64,000 nucleotides of DNA, taken from Roseateles sp. SL47 (GTDB taxonomy: Bacteria; Pseudomonadota; Gammaproteobacteria; Burkholderiales; Burkholderiaceae_C). Positions 1-8,218 of the stretch are shown piece by piece. Both the position numbers and the translations under genes were made by a program. The notes beneath the pieces are model-generated. The model saw only the letters and a program-made list of their open reading frames with translations. It was not told the origin of the DNA and searched no databases. The stretch is from positions 1,178,001-1,242,000 of the forward strand of contig NZ_CP113068.1 of the NCBI RefSeq assembly GCF_026625885.1. The letters are read 5' to 3'. Each line of letters begins with the position of its first letter. The first letter of the stretch is position 1.

Positions 1-293
1 GCCCCCTGGCGCAGCAGCGTGGTGGCGTAGTGGGCCTCCGGAAAGCCACTCAGGATGAGTACCGGAAGTTCCGGCTTGCGGGCCTTGATGGCCGCCAGTG
101 TTTCCACGCCGCTCTGGTCGGGCAGCGACAGGTCCATCAGCATGACGTCGACGTCGCCAGCGCGGACCAGGTCCAGCGCTTCGCGGCCGGAGCTGGCTTC
201 ACCGGTCACACGCAGGTCGACCTGTTCGGACAGAAATTGCCGCAATCCGGCGCGGACAATCGCATGGTCATCAACGATGGCGATTCGGATCAT
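1..293 (-). CDS. NarL/LuxR-type response regulator, receiver domain (3' end outside window)
   Basis: Reading leftward from an ATG at 293, the protein begins MIRIAIVDDHAIVRAGLRQF, the opening of a CheY-like receiver. The acidic pair is in VDDH, the phospho-acceptor Asp is in VMLMDLSLPD, and LILSG follows. This spacing is typical of NarL/FixJ-family regulators, whose DNA-binding LuxR-type HTH would lie beyond the window edge. It is divergent from a HisKA_3-type sensor kinase with only 45 bp between the starts. NarL-type receivers and HisKA_3 kinases are usual partners, so the two are probably a cognate pair. The output domain is not visible, so NarL membership rests on the receiver and the partner. 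Confidence 0.85.
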   Translation of the reverse strand, partial: MIRIAIVDDHAIVRAGLRQFLSEQVDLRVTGEASSGREALDLVRAGDVDVMLMDLSLPDQSGVETLAAIKARKPELPVLILSGFPEAHYATTLLRQG

Positions 294-338
294 GGTGGCT
301 CTGGTCAGTGGGGCGTCATGCCCTGGGGAGTGTAGAGG

Positions 339-1799
339 ATGAGTTTCAAAGACACCGTGGCCAACCTGGGGAGCAAGGCCTGGGCCTTGCCGCTCGGGCT
401 CTTCGTGGCCTTGCTGATGGTGTTGATCAGCGAGTTGGCCTACTTCGGAGCCGTCTCCCAGATGGACCGACTGGTGACCCTGGGCCGGGCCCGGCTGGAG
501 CTTGTCAGGCTGCTGGCGCGGGTGACGGACGCGGAATCAGGGCAACGGGGATACCTGATCACCGGACGGCCGGAATATCTGGACCCTTACCGGTTTGCCG
601 CCGAGGATGCCTCCAAGGGCCTGGACTCCCTGCAGCGCATGTACGGACAGGTGGGGGCCGAGGATGCACAGCGGCGCAGCAAGGAGATTGCCACCGCCGT
701 CAGCGCCAAGCTCAGCGAGCTGCAGGAGGTGCTCAAGCTTTCGCAGGACGGACGCACACAGGCGGCCCAGACCTTGATGATGACGGACATCGGGCGCGAC
801 CAGATGGAGCAGATCCGCCGCAAGTCGGCGGAATTGCTGGCGGACGAGAACCAGCGCATCGCCCTGGGAACTGCCCAGGTCTATGACACCCTCATGCTCA
901 ACCGCATCGGTGTGGCCGCCATGACGCTGATCAGCATCGTGGTGTTTGTGCTGTTCCTGCGCAAGAGCAAGGCCATGGACAGCCAGCGCGAGCAACAGCA
1001 GCAGGACATCCGGGCGGAACGGGACCGGCTGGAGATCGAGGTGGGCCGCCGCACTGCCGAACTCACCCAGCTGGCCCGCCATCTGCAAACGGCCCGGGAG
1101 GATGAACGGGCCCGCCTGGCCCGCGACCTGCATGACGAGCTGGGCGCCCTGCTCACCGCCGCGAAGCTGGATGTGGCCCGCTTGCGGCCCAAGCTCCAGG
1201 CGGGAGCCCCGGAACTCATGCAGCGGCTCACCCACCTCACCGAAACCCTGAACAGCGGCATTGCGCTGAAGCGTCGCATCATTGAAGACCTGAGGCCCTC
1301 CACCTTGGATCAACTGGGCCTGGTGCCCGCGCTGGAAATCCTCTGCCGGGAAACGTCGGAGCGGCTGGGCGTGCCCATCGAGGTCGAGCTGGAAGAACAG
1401 GTGCAGTTGCCGCGCAGCGCGCAGCTCACCACCTTCCGCCTGGTGCAGGAAGCCCTGACCAACATGGCCAAATATGCGCAGGCCACGCAGGCCAAGGTGA
1501 CTTTGAAGCAGGAATATGCGCAGGCCATGGTCAGCGTGGTGGACAACGGCTGCGGTTTTGACCCTGCCCGCATGACGCTGGGCTCGCATGGGCTGCTGGG
1601 CATGCGCTTCCGGGTGGAAGCCGAGCGCGGGCAACTTCAGTTGCGAAGTGCCCCCGGGCAGGGCTGCGAGGTCCGCGCCTGGCTGCCGCTGTCGGTGCCG
1701 ACCGTGGACACGCCCACGGTGGACGTAGGCCTGTTCCTACAACCGGCCGGCACGCCGGGTGACCCCGGATCGTGGCTGCGACCGACCCCACGCGACTGA
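339..1799 (+). CDS. CHASE3-domain sensor histidine kinase (HisKA_3 type)
   Basis: A 486-aa membrane sensor kinase. Residues about 13-35 form a first transmembrane helix. A periplasmic CHASE3-like four-helix region follows, with the signature VTDAESGQRGYLITG near residue 65. A second membrane helix lies near 185-205, then a coiled coil. The dimerisation/phospho-acceptor helix contains ARLARDLHDELGALLTAAKL, with His in the DLHDELG box typical of HisKA_3 kinases. The ATP-binding domain shows the N box (LVQEALTNMAKYAQA) and G boxes (VVDNGCGFDP, GSHGLLGMRFR). About 40 residues after the catalytic domain are Pro/Thr-rich and not part of the kinase fold. The signal is unknown. It probably phosphorylates the divergently encoded receiver protein. 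Confidence 0.93.
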   Translation: MSFKDTVANLGSKAWALPLGLFVALLMVLISELAYFGAVSQMDRLVTLGRARLELVRLLARVTDAESGQRGYLITGRPEYLDPYRFAAEDASKGLDSLQRMYGQVGAEDAQRRSKEIATAVSAKLSELQEVLKLSQDGRTQAAQTLMMTDIGRDQMEQIRRKSAELLADENQRIALGTAQVYDTLMLNRIGVAAMTLISIVVFVLFLRKSKAMDSQREQQQQDIRAERDRLEIEVGRRTAELTQLARHLQTAREDERARLARDLHDELGALLTAAKLDVARLRPKLQAGAPELMQRLTHLTETLNSGIALKRRIIEDLRPSTLDQLGLVPALEILCRETSERLGVPIEVELEEQVQLPRSAQLTTFRLVQEALTNMAKYAQATQAKVTLKQEYAQAMVSVVDNGCGFDPARMTLGSHGLLGMRFRVEAERGQLQLRSAPGQGCEVRAWLPLSVPTVDTPTVDVGLFLQPAGTPGDPGSWLRPTPRD

Positions 1800-1944
1800 G
1801 CGCCTGCCTACAGTCAAGCCATGGCCCGGGTGAGCTGCCCGGCCGCATTGACTTCCCACGCAGGACCGATGCAAGGCCCTCTCCACACCAGGGCCGAGGC
1901 CTTCCCGCGGCCATCGGATCCTTCATTCCTTCAAGGAGCCCGAT

Positions 1945-2391
1945 ATGAAGCAAACGCAAGAACACCGCCCGATGTTGATGGTGCTGCCGGCCCTGGTGGC
2001 TGCCGTGGCGCTGGCTGCCTGCGGCCGCGAGGACGATGACCGGACGGCCGGCCAGCGTCTGGATGACGGCATCGCCAAGATGGAGCAGAAATCCGATCAG
2101 GCGCGCCAGGATACCCGTGAGGCCATGGATGCCATGGGCCAGAAGGTAGACCGTGCGGCCGACAAGATGGGCGCAGAAGCCTCGGATGCCTCCATCACGA
2201 CCTCCATCAAGGCTGCGCTGGCGGGTGATCCCAAGCTGAGCGCGCTGGACGTGAAGGTGGAGACGAACAACGGCCATGTCACGCTGGATGGCACGGCACC
2301 GGATCTGGCCGCCCGCGACCGGGCCGGCTCCATGGCGCTGGCTGCCAAGGGCGTTCAATCGGTCAACAACCGCATCAAGGTCAACAGCTGA
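1945..2391 (+). CDS. BON-domain lipoprotein
   Basis: 148 aa. The N-terminus is a lipoprotein signal with a hydrophobic stretch followed by the lipobox LAAC at about residues 23-26, so Cys26 would be lipidated after cleavage. A charged helical stretch follows. The C-terminal half is one BON domain, containing SIKAALAGDPKLSALDVKVE, GHVTLDGTAP and a VQSVNNRIKV ending. BON proteins such as OsmY are envelope proteins linked to osmotic or membrane stress. The start is the ATG of MKQTQEH, preceded by AAGGAG. The gene stands alone, with a hairpin terminator about 120 bp downstream. Confidence 0.88.
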   Translation: MKQTQEHRPMLMVLPALVAAVALAACGREDDDRTAGQRLDDGIAKMEQKSDQARQDTREAMDAMGQKVDRAADKMGAEASDASITTSIKAALAGDPKLSALDVKVETNNGHVTLDGTAPDLAARDRAGSMALAAKGVQSVNNRIKVNS

Positions 2392-2513
2392 CCCAGCTCA
2401 TCCCGTGCGAGTGAGGACCGCAGTGAGCGGTTGAGGCCCTCCACGGTGGCCGCGTTTTGCGCCGAACCGTGAGCGCCGCACGTTGAGCTCCGCACCCTGA
2501 GCGGCCCTCCACC

Positions 2514-2551
2514 AGCCCCGATGCCGGTCCTGGACAGCCTCGGGGCTTTTT
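2514..2551 (+). terminator. Rho-independent terminator after BON lipoprotein gene
   Basis: AGCCCCGA at 2514-2521 pairs perfectly with TCGGGGCT at 2540-2547, followed directly by a T run to 2551. It lies between the BON gene and the large PTP-like gene and separates the two transcription units. Confidence 0.85.
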
Positions 2552-2648
2552 CCATGCACACAGAGGCCAGGAACTGGAGCCACCCGGTGCCACAACTCAT
2601 CCGCACCGCCCCGTCTATCTCCGGGGCCCGGCTGAATAGGAGTACCAG

Positions 2649-4847
2649 ATGTTTCGCGCCCATTCCCCCACCCCAGGCCCCGTGCAGCTGCACAGCACGG
2701 GCGCCCCCTCCGAAGCTGTGCCGCAGGAGCTTGCGTATGCGGAGGTCGCCCTGCCAAGTCCCCCGCAGAAGCTCACCGATCCTGATTTGATCACCTGGAA
2801 AGGTCATGACACCTGCTCCACGCTCGTGCCGGATCGGCTGCTGGAGATTCCGTCGCGTTTCGGGCTTCCCCCTGTTCATGAACTGGCGCAATTGGGCGTG
2901 ACACACGCCACGGTGGCCAACGCCACTTTGCTCCCGGCCGTGGAGGGAAGGAAATGCATGATGGTGTTCGGGAGCCCTGGCGAATCCACCACGGCAGACG
3001 CCAAGCTTCGAATGGCGAAATTGTGTTGTGGTCTGGCGGATCAACGGGTGGGGCAGATCGTCTTTGCGATCAAACCGAAGGTCCTGCACGTCGACACCTT
3101 CGCGTCGGACAGATCCGTCACGCTTCCGGCAGACCGAGGTCCGTTGACGGTGGATGTGCAGAAGGTCGCGCCCTCCATGTCGGGTGCGCCGGAAGCGCTG
3201 GCGCTCTCGGTCACACTGCCCACCGGAGAAACGGAACGGACGGATGAGATCGGCCTGTGGCCGGTCCGGTTGGAGGGGGCGACGGCCGAAACCCTGCACA
3301 CCACCATCAAGAACCTGCATGAGGCCGCAGGCAGGGAGATGGTGGCCTTTGGGTGCCGTGGTGGCAACACCGAGTCGGGCATCCTGGCGATCCTTTATGC
3401 CCAGCGTCTGACGGCCGAGGCCGTGTTCAAGGACGGTGAGGCGCCCAAGGCGAGCGAGCTGGTGAGTGCGAGCACTCGCTGGACCCAGCTCTGCAAAAGG
3501 GTGCGTAGTGACCAATTCGCGGCGAAGTGCTCCCCCACCCTCCTCCAGGAGCACGCCGAGCTGCTGGAGCAGGAATTCCGCCAACGTGGTGAGTTCAAAC
3601 CGGGCTTGGTGCCCCCGCCAACACACCCCAAGCCGGCGCAAACTGCGGCTCGGACTCACACCGCTGCAACGGCTGGGGTCGCTTCAAACGCTTCAACCCC
3701 TTCAACGACCGAGGCGATCGCCGCCCACCGAGGCCAGGCGCTTCGCCTCCAGGGTGCACTGAAGCCCCCCAAAAAACCGATGGGCGCGGTGCATCCGCCC
3801 GGACATCTTCACAACGCGGTGACGGGAGGGAAGCCCCAATCAGCCGGGACCCACAACGCCGCGACCGTACAGCGCGAGCTCGACGATACGGGTTCCGTGT
3901 CGGACGGTTCCGATTCCCTCTACTCGACCGTGAATGACGCACTGTCGGTGATGTCCGACGATTCGACCACCGCACCCCAGTGGGTGCCCGTGCAGGTGGA
4001 AGGGCAGACATTGCATTCCTACGCCCGTTTGAATCAGACCCCTCTCAAGGACCACTCCCGCAACTTGTACGGCGCCGCTTCTGAACTGCCAGCCGCCGGG
4101 GCCGGGGCTGCCGCTGCGTTGCGAAACGCGTCACCGGCAGTGATACCCACCGAAGGACTCTATTCGGTGGCCGCTGCGGAGGAGCCCAGGTTCAAGGCGA
4201 GCACCGCTCAACTACGTCGCTCCATTCATCACACCGGCATCTCCCTGAGGCGCGCTGACACCGCCCCTGCGGACTCGCCCAAGTCGGATCGATCCAGCCT
4301 GCCTGGAGCCGCATGGTTGTCTCGAACTCATCCGTCCAGTGGCGAGCTGACGAGCTATCTCCAGCATGTCGCCACCCAGTTCGTCCAGGAAGCCAGGCGC
4401 GGCCCCCTGGGTCTCTTTGCCAACAAGGAAACCTACGGCGTGGGTAAGGCGATTGAGTCGGTCAAAAGCCTGGCTGTGACGGGCGGCAATCGATTGGCAC
4501 TTGCCGAAGCGATTGATCAGTCCTTGTCTCAGGCAAAAACTGATGAAGACCTGGAGGCATCGATTGCACTGCTCGAACGAGCAATGTTCAGTGAACTGAA
4601 CAAGTGCTTCGAAGAACTGGGTGATCCTGCTCAAAAGAACACCTGGCTTCGTCGCAGCCAGCAGCGAAAGGAACTGTCTGGTGCTATCCAGTCGATGGCC
4701 GAGGATCTCCGGCGGATCGAAGCCGGACCCTTCCTCACAACTCAAGCAGCTGAACAGGCTGCAAGGCACGCGCAGGGCATGAACATGACCTTGATGGCCT
4801 TGAACGCGCTCTACAAGGTGGGGAACGACCCCAGTCGGATTCGATGA
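2649..4847 (+). CDS. Large protein with degenerate protein-tyrosine-phosphatase-like domain; candidate secreted effector
   Basis: 732 aa with a good AGGAG ribosome site 6 nt before the ATG. Residues about 60-260 follow the layout of YopH/SptP-type tyrosine phosphatases: ANATLLP, then MMVFGSPGES, then RGPLTVDV, then a WPD-loop position reading LWPVRLEG, then the P-loop position GCRGGNTESG. The nucleophile Cys236 is kept, but the P-loop Arg is Glu242 and the WPD Asp is Val206, so normal phosphatase chemistry is not expected. Residues about 330-560 are low-complexity, with several tyrosines in short motifs (Tyr425, 458, 474, 505). Residues about 585-732 are predicted helical. There is no signal peptide or membrane segment. 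No secretion genes or chaperone lie nearby, so an effector role is inference from architecture. The PTP relationship is my own pattern match and was not searched. Confidence 0.55.
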   Translation: MFRAHSPTPGPVQLHSTGAPSEAVPQELAYAEVALPSPPQKLTDPDLITWKGHDTCSTLVPDRLLEIPSRFGLPPVHELAQLGVTHATVANATLLPAVEGRKCMMVFGSPGESTTADAKLRMAKLCCGLADQRVGQIVFAIKPKVLHVDTFASDRSVTLPADRGPLTVDVQKVAPSMSGAPEALALSVTLPTGETERTDEIGLWPVRLEGATAETLHTTIKNLHEAAGREMVAFGCRGGNTESGILAILYAQRLTAEAVFKDGEAPKASELVSASTRWTQLCKRVRSDQFAAKCSPTLLQEHAELLEQEFRQRGEFKPGLVPPPTHPKPAQTAARTHTAATAGVASNASTPSTTEAIAAHRGQALRLQGALKPPKKPMGAVHPPGHLHNAVTGGKPQSAGTHNAATVQRELDDTGSVSDGSDSLYSTVNDALSVMSDDSTTAPQWVPVQVEGQTLHSYARLNQTPLKDHSRNLYGAASELPAAGAGAAAALRNASPAVIPTEGLYSVAAAEEPRFKASTAQLRRSIHHTGISLRRADTAPADSPKSDRSSLPGAAWLSRTHPSSGELTSYLQHVATQFVQEARRGPLGLFANKETYGVGKAIESVKSLAVTGGNRLALAEAIDQSLSQAKTDEDLEASIALLERAMFSELNKCFEELGDPAQKNTWLRRSQQRKELSGAIQSMAEDLRRIEAGPFLTTQAAEQAARHAQGMNMTLMALNALYKVGNDPSRIR

Positions 4848-4940
4848 GGAAAGGGCACCGGCCCCCTCTCCCGTGGGGAGACAGGGGCCGAGTGTCCGTT
4901 CTGCCCGGCAGCCACCGGCGTCGCGGCTGCCGACGCCCTG

Positions 4941-5321
4941 TCAGCGGATCAGCAGGTCTTCGGCCTTCTTGCCAGCGGCCAGTGCGTCCTTGAACCAATT
5001 GGGACGCTTGCCCACACCGGTCCAGGTACGGCCTGCGCCGTCGTGATACTTGGGGCTGCCCATGGATGCGCGGCCGGCGACGCCACGCTGGCCAGCCGCC
5101 TTGCGGCCGGGCTTGCCGGCAATGCCGGCCTTGGCGGCACGGCCTCGGCGGCCCGACGTCTTCACGCTGGCGCCAAACAGCTCCTCGGGGGTCAGCCCGT
5201 AATGGTCGATGGCTTCACGAATGCGGGCCACCACACCAGAAATCTCCTTCGTCCGAAGCGATTCAGCTTCCTTCTGGAGTTTTTCGATTTGACTGAGCAC
5301 TTGCTTCAACGATTTGGGCAT
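4941..5321 (-). CDS. H-NS family nucleoid-associated protein
   Basis: 126 aa. The N-terminal coiled-coil oligomerisation region begins MPKSLKQVLSQIEKLQKEAE. A basic Ala/Gly/Arg-rich linker with RRGRAAKAG and GRKAAGQRG follows. The C-terminal DNA-binding motif is KYHDGAGRTWTGVGKRPNWF, the AT-hook-like loop of betaproteobacterial H-NS proteins. Such proteins bind AT-rich or curved DNA and silence acquired genes. The ATG at 5321 is chosen because GGAG lies 7 nt upstream; a GTG at 5339 would add six residues without a ribosome site. The extended lysine/arginine linker is common in Burkholderiales. Confidence 0.93.
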   Translation of the reverse strand: MPKSLKQVLSQIEKLQKEAESLRTKEISGVVARIREAIDHYGLTPEELFGASVKTSGRRGRAAKAGIAGKPGRKAAGQRGVAGRASMGSPKYHDGAGRTWTGVGKRPNWFKDALAAGKKAEDLLIR

Positions 5322-5548
5322 TGATCTACTCCGGATCACGCGACGGGCCTCAGGCTCTATGTCGCATTTGCCTCCCAGGCGGGACTTTAGCGCGTTTGAG
5401 ATTGCAAGTGGAATCGCGTTGTCGCTTGTGCTAAGTCAATGCATGAATACTTGGCATCTCAACATCCGCGAAATCAGCCTGAAATCATCGCTTCATGCTT
5501 GTTATCAAATCGAGAATGGCTCTTCCGTGAGGTGTCGAGGAGGAACAC

Positions 5549-6037
5549 ATGACCGAGCCGGAGAGCCAGGGCGCGCCGGAATCACGAATCCGCATTCCAG
5601 GTGGGGCTGCCACTGCACAGCAGATTTTGGAGGTCAGGGCAGTGTTGGTGTCGCAGTTGTGGGAGGCCCTTCGAATGCCTCTGACCATGGCCTGGACCGA
5701 AGCACTGGAAGCGGGTTGGCTCGTCTTTTGCGGCAGCCTCACGCACGCCAGTCGCCATGGCATTGCCGAGCAGGAATGGACACTGCGTCAGGCGCTGTTC
5801 GAGCGTCTCGGGTTGATGGGCAATGGTTTGGCGGCCGACCTGCTGGCGCAAGGCGATGCCGCTTTCATCGAGTGCTGTGGCGGCCGGCCGCCAACCCTCT
5901 GGCCGGAGCGGCGCCGGGAGGTGATGCAATCGCTCATCACCGCGCTCAAGGCTGGCGATTCAGCGGCGGCGCAGCGTGAGGCGCTCATTCAGGTGGAGTT
6001 GGACCGATATGAATTGATGGCATTCATCGCTCCATAA
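5549..6037 (+). CDS. FCD-domain protein without DNA-binding domain
   Basis: 162 aa. Apart from a short Pro/Gly-rich N-terminus, it looks like the helical FCD ligand-binding domain of GntR/FadR regulators: an all-helical body ending in EVMQSLITALKAGDSAAAQREALIQV, which matches the usual HRAIIAALRAGD-type helix. No winged-helix sequence precedes it. The start has a strong AGGAGG site 5 nt upstream and there is no in-frame extension with an HTH, so the missing domain is not an annotation error. A full GntR/FCD regulator follows 134 bp downstream on the same strand. This may be a relic of a duplicated regulator or a stand-alone ligand-binding or decoy partner. The family call is moderate. Confidence 0.55.
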   Translation: MTEPESQGAPESRIRIPGGAATAQQILEVRAVLVSQLWEALRMPLTMAWTEALEAGWLVFCGSLTHASRHGIAEQEWTLRQALFERLGLMGNGLAADLLAQGDAAFIECCGGRPPTLWPERRREVMQSLITALKAGDSAAAQREALIQVELDRYELMAFIAP

Positions 6038-6171
6038 ACACCCAGAGTGGCCATGGGGACATGACATCGGATTGATGAACAACAAGCTTCCGCACCGGAG
6101 CGTCGCGGCGACCTGCCGTCGTGGGAAGGGCCTGTTTACAGTAGCCAGCCCGACCGTTTTCCCGTTGCCCC

Positions 6172-6870
6172 ATGGTTCAAGCTCCGCCGATCAATACGCC
6201 GACCTATTTGCGATTGAGGATCCAGATCCGCGAGGACATCATGAGCGGTCAGTGGGCGCTCGGCAGCCACCTGACCCTGCGAGGTCTTGGTGCGCATTAC
6301 CGAGTGAGCAATGTGCCAGTGCGCGAAGCGCTGCTGCAATTGCAGGGGGACGGCCTGGTGGAGATGCGAATGAACCTGGGCGCGACGGTCACCGTGGTGG
6401 ATGAATCATGGCTGCGGGATTTCCTGTCCGTTCGCGATGCCCTGGAAGCCATGCTCACTCGCAATGCCTGTGAGCGGCATCGTGTGGAACAGCTCGCCTT
6501 GCTGGGGCGGCATCAGCGCACGCTGGCCAAGGCCGTGGAGGAGCAGGACTGGGAGTCGATGTTTGCTGCCGAGCGCCAATTCACCAGCCGCCTGTATGAG
6601 ACCGGCGGCAATGCCCATGCAGCGGGGGTACTGGAACCTCGCAACTGTCTGCTGGAAGCTTTTCGGCGCTCCAGGCCGCCGCTGGCGCCTGTTGATCCCC
6701 CTCGGTGGGCGGAGCGCTTGCATCTGCTGTGTGATGCGATCAGCCGCTCGGACACCGACACCGCCTGCTCCCAGGTGGCGCAACATCTGGCGGCATTGCG
6801 GCTGCATCTGACGCGGCTGCTTCGTTCCCCTGAGCGGGCAGCCTCACGGAGACATCGGGCTGAAGCCTGA
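6172..6870 (+). CDS. GntR family transcriptional regulator (FadR/FCD subfamily)
   Basis: 232 aa. The N-terminal winged helix contains YLRLRIQIREDIMSGQWALG and LGAHYRVSNVPVREALLQLQ, the GntR HTH with the characteristic PVREAL recognition segment. An FCD domain follows (LRDFLSVRDALEAMLTRNAC, then a C-terminal helical bundle). FCD regulators bind small carboxylates, and metal ions in many cases. No metabolic operon is adjacent, so the target is unknown. Its 3' end overlaps the convergent Oxidored-like gene by 27 bp. Confidence 0.92.
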   Translation: MVQAPPINTPTYLRLRIQIREDIMSGQWALGSHLTLRGLGAHYRVSNVPVREALLQLQGDGLVEMRMNLGATVTVVDESWLRDFLSVRDALEAMLTRNACERHRVEQLALLGRHQRTLAKAVEEQDWESMFAAERQFTSRLYETGGNAHAAGVLEPRNCLLEAFRRSRPPLAPVDPPRWAERLHLLCDAISRSDTDTACSQVAQHLAALRLHLTRLLRSPERAASRRHRAEA

Positions 6871-7077
6871 TGGCTCAAGGTCCGGGTGCCGCTCCCGCCA
6901 GGCGCGCAGGGCTTGCCGGTAACGATCCATCTCCAGGTCGTGGAGATCAAAAATGCAGGGGTCGCAGCCATTGCCGCAGCAGGCGTCGAAATCCGGCTGC
7001 GGCGGCGGGACGGGCATCGGGTCCGCGTCGACAGGGCGGCCGTCGGGGAGCGGGCTGGGGGATTCCGGCGCAATCAT
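6844..7077 (-). CDS. Oxidoreductase-like (Oxidored-like) domain protein
   Basis: 77 aa. After a Pro-rich N-terminus comes CCGNGCDPCIFDLHDLEMDR, the cysteine-rich Oxidored-like N-terminal motif (CCxxGCxxCxxD), then YRQALRAWRERHPD. The four cysteines suggest metal or Fe-S binding, but the family function is not established. The 3' end overlaps the end of the GntR gene tail to tail. It lies just downstream of rtcA on the same strand with a 31-bp gap, so it may be transcribed with rtcBA. Confidence 0.8.
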   Translation of the reverse strand: MIAPESPSPLPDGRPVDADPMPVPPPQPDFDACCGNGCDPCIFDLHDLEMDRYRQALRAWRERHPDLEPSGFSPMSP

Positions 7078-7108
7078 GCGGTGATTCTGCCAAAGCCCCC
7101 CGGCCTTC

Positions 7109-8146
7109 TCACGACGGGCTGACCGTCACCTTCCATCCCGCGTCGGTCTGCTCGGTGGTGATGCCCACCGGCAGGAAGCGCTGGATGGTGTCGAAATTGG
7201 TGGTGGCGTGTTGCGTCAATTCCGTGGCGGTGTAGGACGCCGCCCTCCCGCGTTTCCATACCGCCAGTGCCAGCGGCAGCACCCACTGGTCCGTCAGATG
7301 CGGGCCCAGCGCGCCAGGCAGGCGCTGATAGTCAGTCAATTCCTTGACCAGCCGCTGCGAAACCGCTTCCGCTGTCACCCCCTTCTCACCCAGCTGCGTG
7401 AAGACCTCGGTGACCTGCTCATGGGTGAGCGTGGCCATCAGCGCGTTCCCCGGCCCCTCGTTCTGCCGAACCGGGAGGATCTGGCGAGGATCAAATGTCC
7501 AACCCAGCGCCGACGTCAGTTGCTCCAGCTCCCGCTGCGGCACGTGGCGCGGCAGGCCCGGGGCCATGCACTCGGCCTGGCCGGACAGCAGCGGGCCGCG
7601 CGCCATCAGGTCAAAGGGCTGAAGACGTTCGGCCGCTGAGGCCAGTGCCACCTGCACCTCTCCCCCGCCGGCCGGGTAGAAGCCGGCGCGGCGCAGATGC
7701 AGATCGGCGTCGGAGCCCAAGCGGCGCAGCAGCGGCGCATAACTGCGCTGCAGGAACTGGAAGGACGGCGCCATCGGGTTGTGCGTCCCGCCCGACAGAT
7801 GCAGGGTGGACGGTCCATCGGCCAGCATCAGGGCCGGCCACACCGTTTGCAGCACCAGCAGGCAGCTACCGGCCGTGCCCACCTGGAAACGGTAGTCGCC
7901 GGACCGCACCGGGCCCGGGGCAAAGCGCAACTGAGTGGATTGCAGCGTGTCGCCTTCCACCTCCGCGCCGCTGATCTCGGCCGCCGCCCGCACACAGGCC
8001 AGATGCTGCCGCATCAGACCCGGCTTGGCGCGGCCAGCGCGGATTCGATCCAGTGTCACCGCCTGGCCCGTACACATGGCCAGTGCCAGCGACGTGCGCA
8101 GGATCTGCCCGCCGCCCTCCCCGGCGGCTCCATCGATTTTGATCAT
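7109..8146 (-). CDS. rtcA: RNA 3'-terminal phosphate cyclase
   Basis: 345 aa. It converts RNA 3'-phosphate ends to 2',3'-cyclic phosphates through an adenylated enzyme. The N-terminus IDGAAGEGGGQILRTSLALA is the RtcA signature. FQVGTAGSCLLVLQTVWPAL and RRAGFYPAGGGEVQV are also typical, and THEQVTEVFTQLGEKGVTAE with the C-terminal HATTNFDTIQRF segment holds the adenylated His region. A GGAAAG ribosome site precedes the ATG. It is the second gene of an rtcB-rtcA operon (72-bp gap). The upstream sigma-54 promoter and shared 11-mer indicate control by RtcR, encoded about 15 kb away. Confidence 0.95.
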   Translation of the reverse strand: MIKIDGAAGEGGGQILRTSLALAMCTGQAVTLDRIRAGRAKPGLMRQHLACVRAAAEISGAEVEGDTLQSTQLRFAPGPVRSGDYRFQVGTAGSCLLVLQTVWPALMLADGPSTLHLSGGTHNPMAPSFQFLQRSYAPLLRRLGSDADLHLRRAGFYPAGGGEVQVALASAAERLQPFDLMARGPLLSGQAECMAPGLPRHVPQRELEQLTSALGWTFDPRQILPVRQNEGPGNALMATLTHEQVTEVFTQLGEKGVTAEAVSQRLVKELTDYQRLPGALGPHLTDQWVLPLALAVWKRGRAASYTATELTQHATTNFDTIQRFLPVGITTEQTDAGWKVTVSPS

Positions 8147-8180
8147 CTTCTTCTTTCCGTTGTCTGGCGCAGCCTCCTTC

Positions 8181-8212
8181 AGCCGATCAGCCGGTGAGCC
8201 GATCAGCGGGTG
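8181..8212. repeat. Two tandem 16-bp repeats between rtcB and rtcA
   Basis: AGCCGATCAGCCGGTG is followed immediately by AGCCGATCAGCGGGTG (one mismatch) in the short gap between the rtcB stop and the rtcA start. A third partial AGCC follows. Function is unknown; it may only reflect slippage. Confidence 0.7.
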
Positions 8213-8218
8213 AGCCTG

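Noticed and set aside
2355..3659. 434-aa minus-strand frame opposite the PTP-like gene
   Set aside because: No motifs or plausible start. The plus-strand gene has a strong ribosome site and PTP-like pattern.
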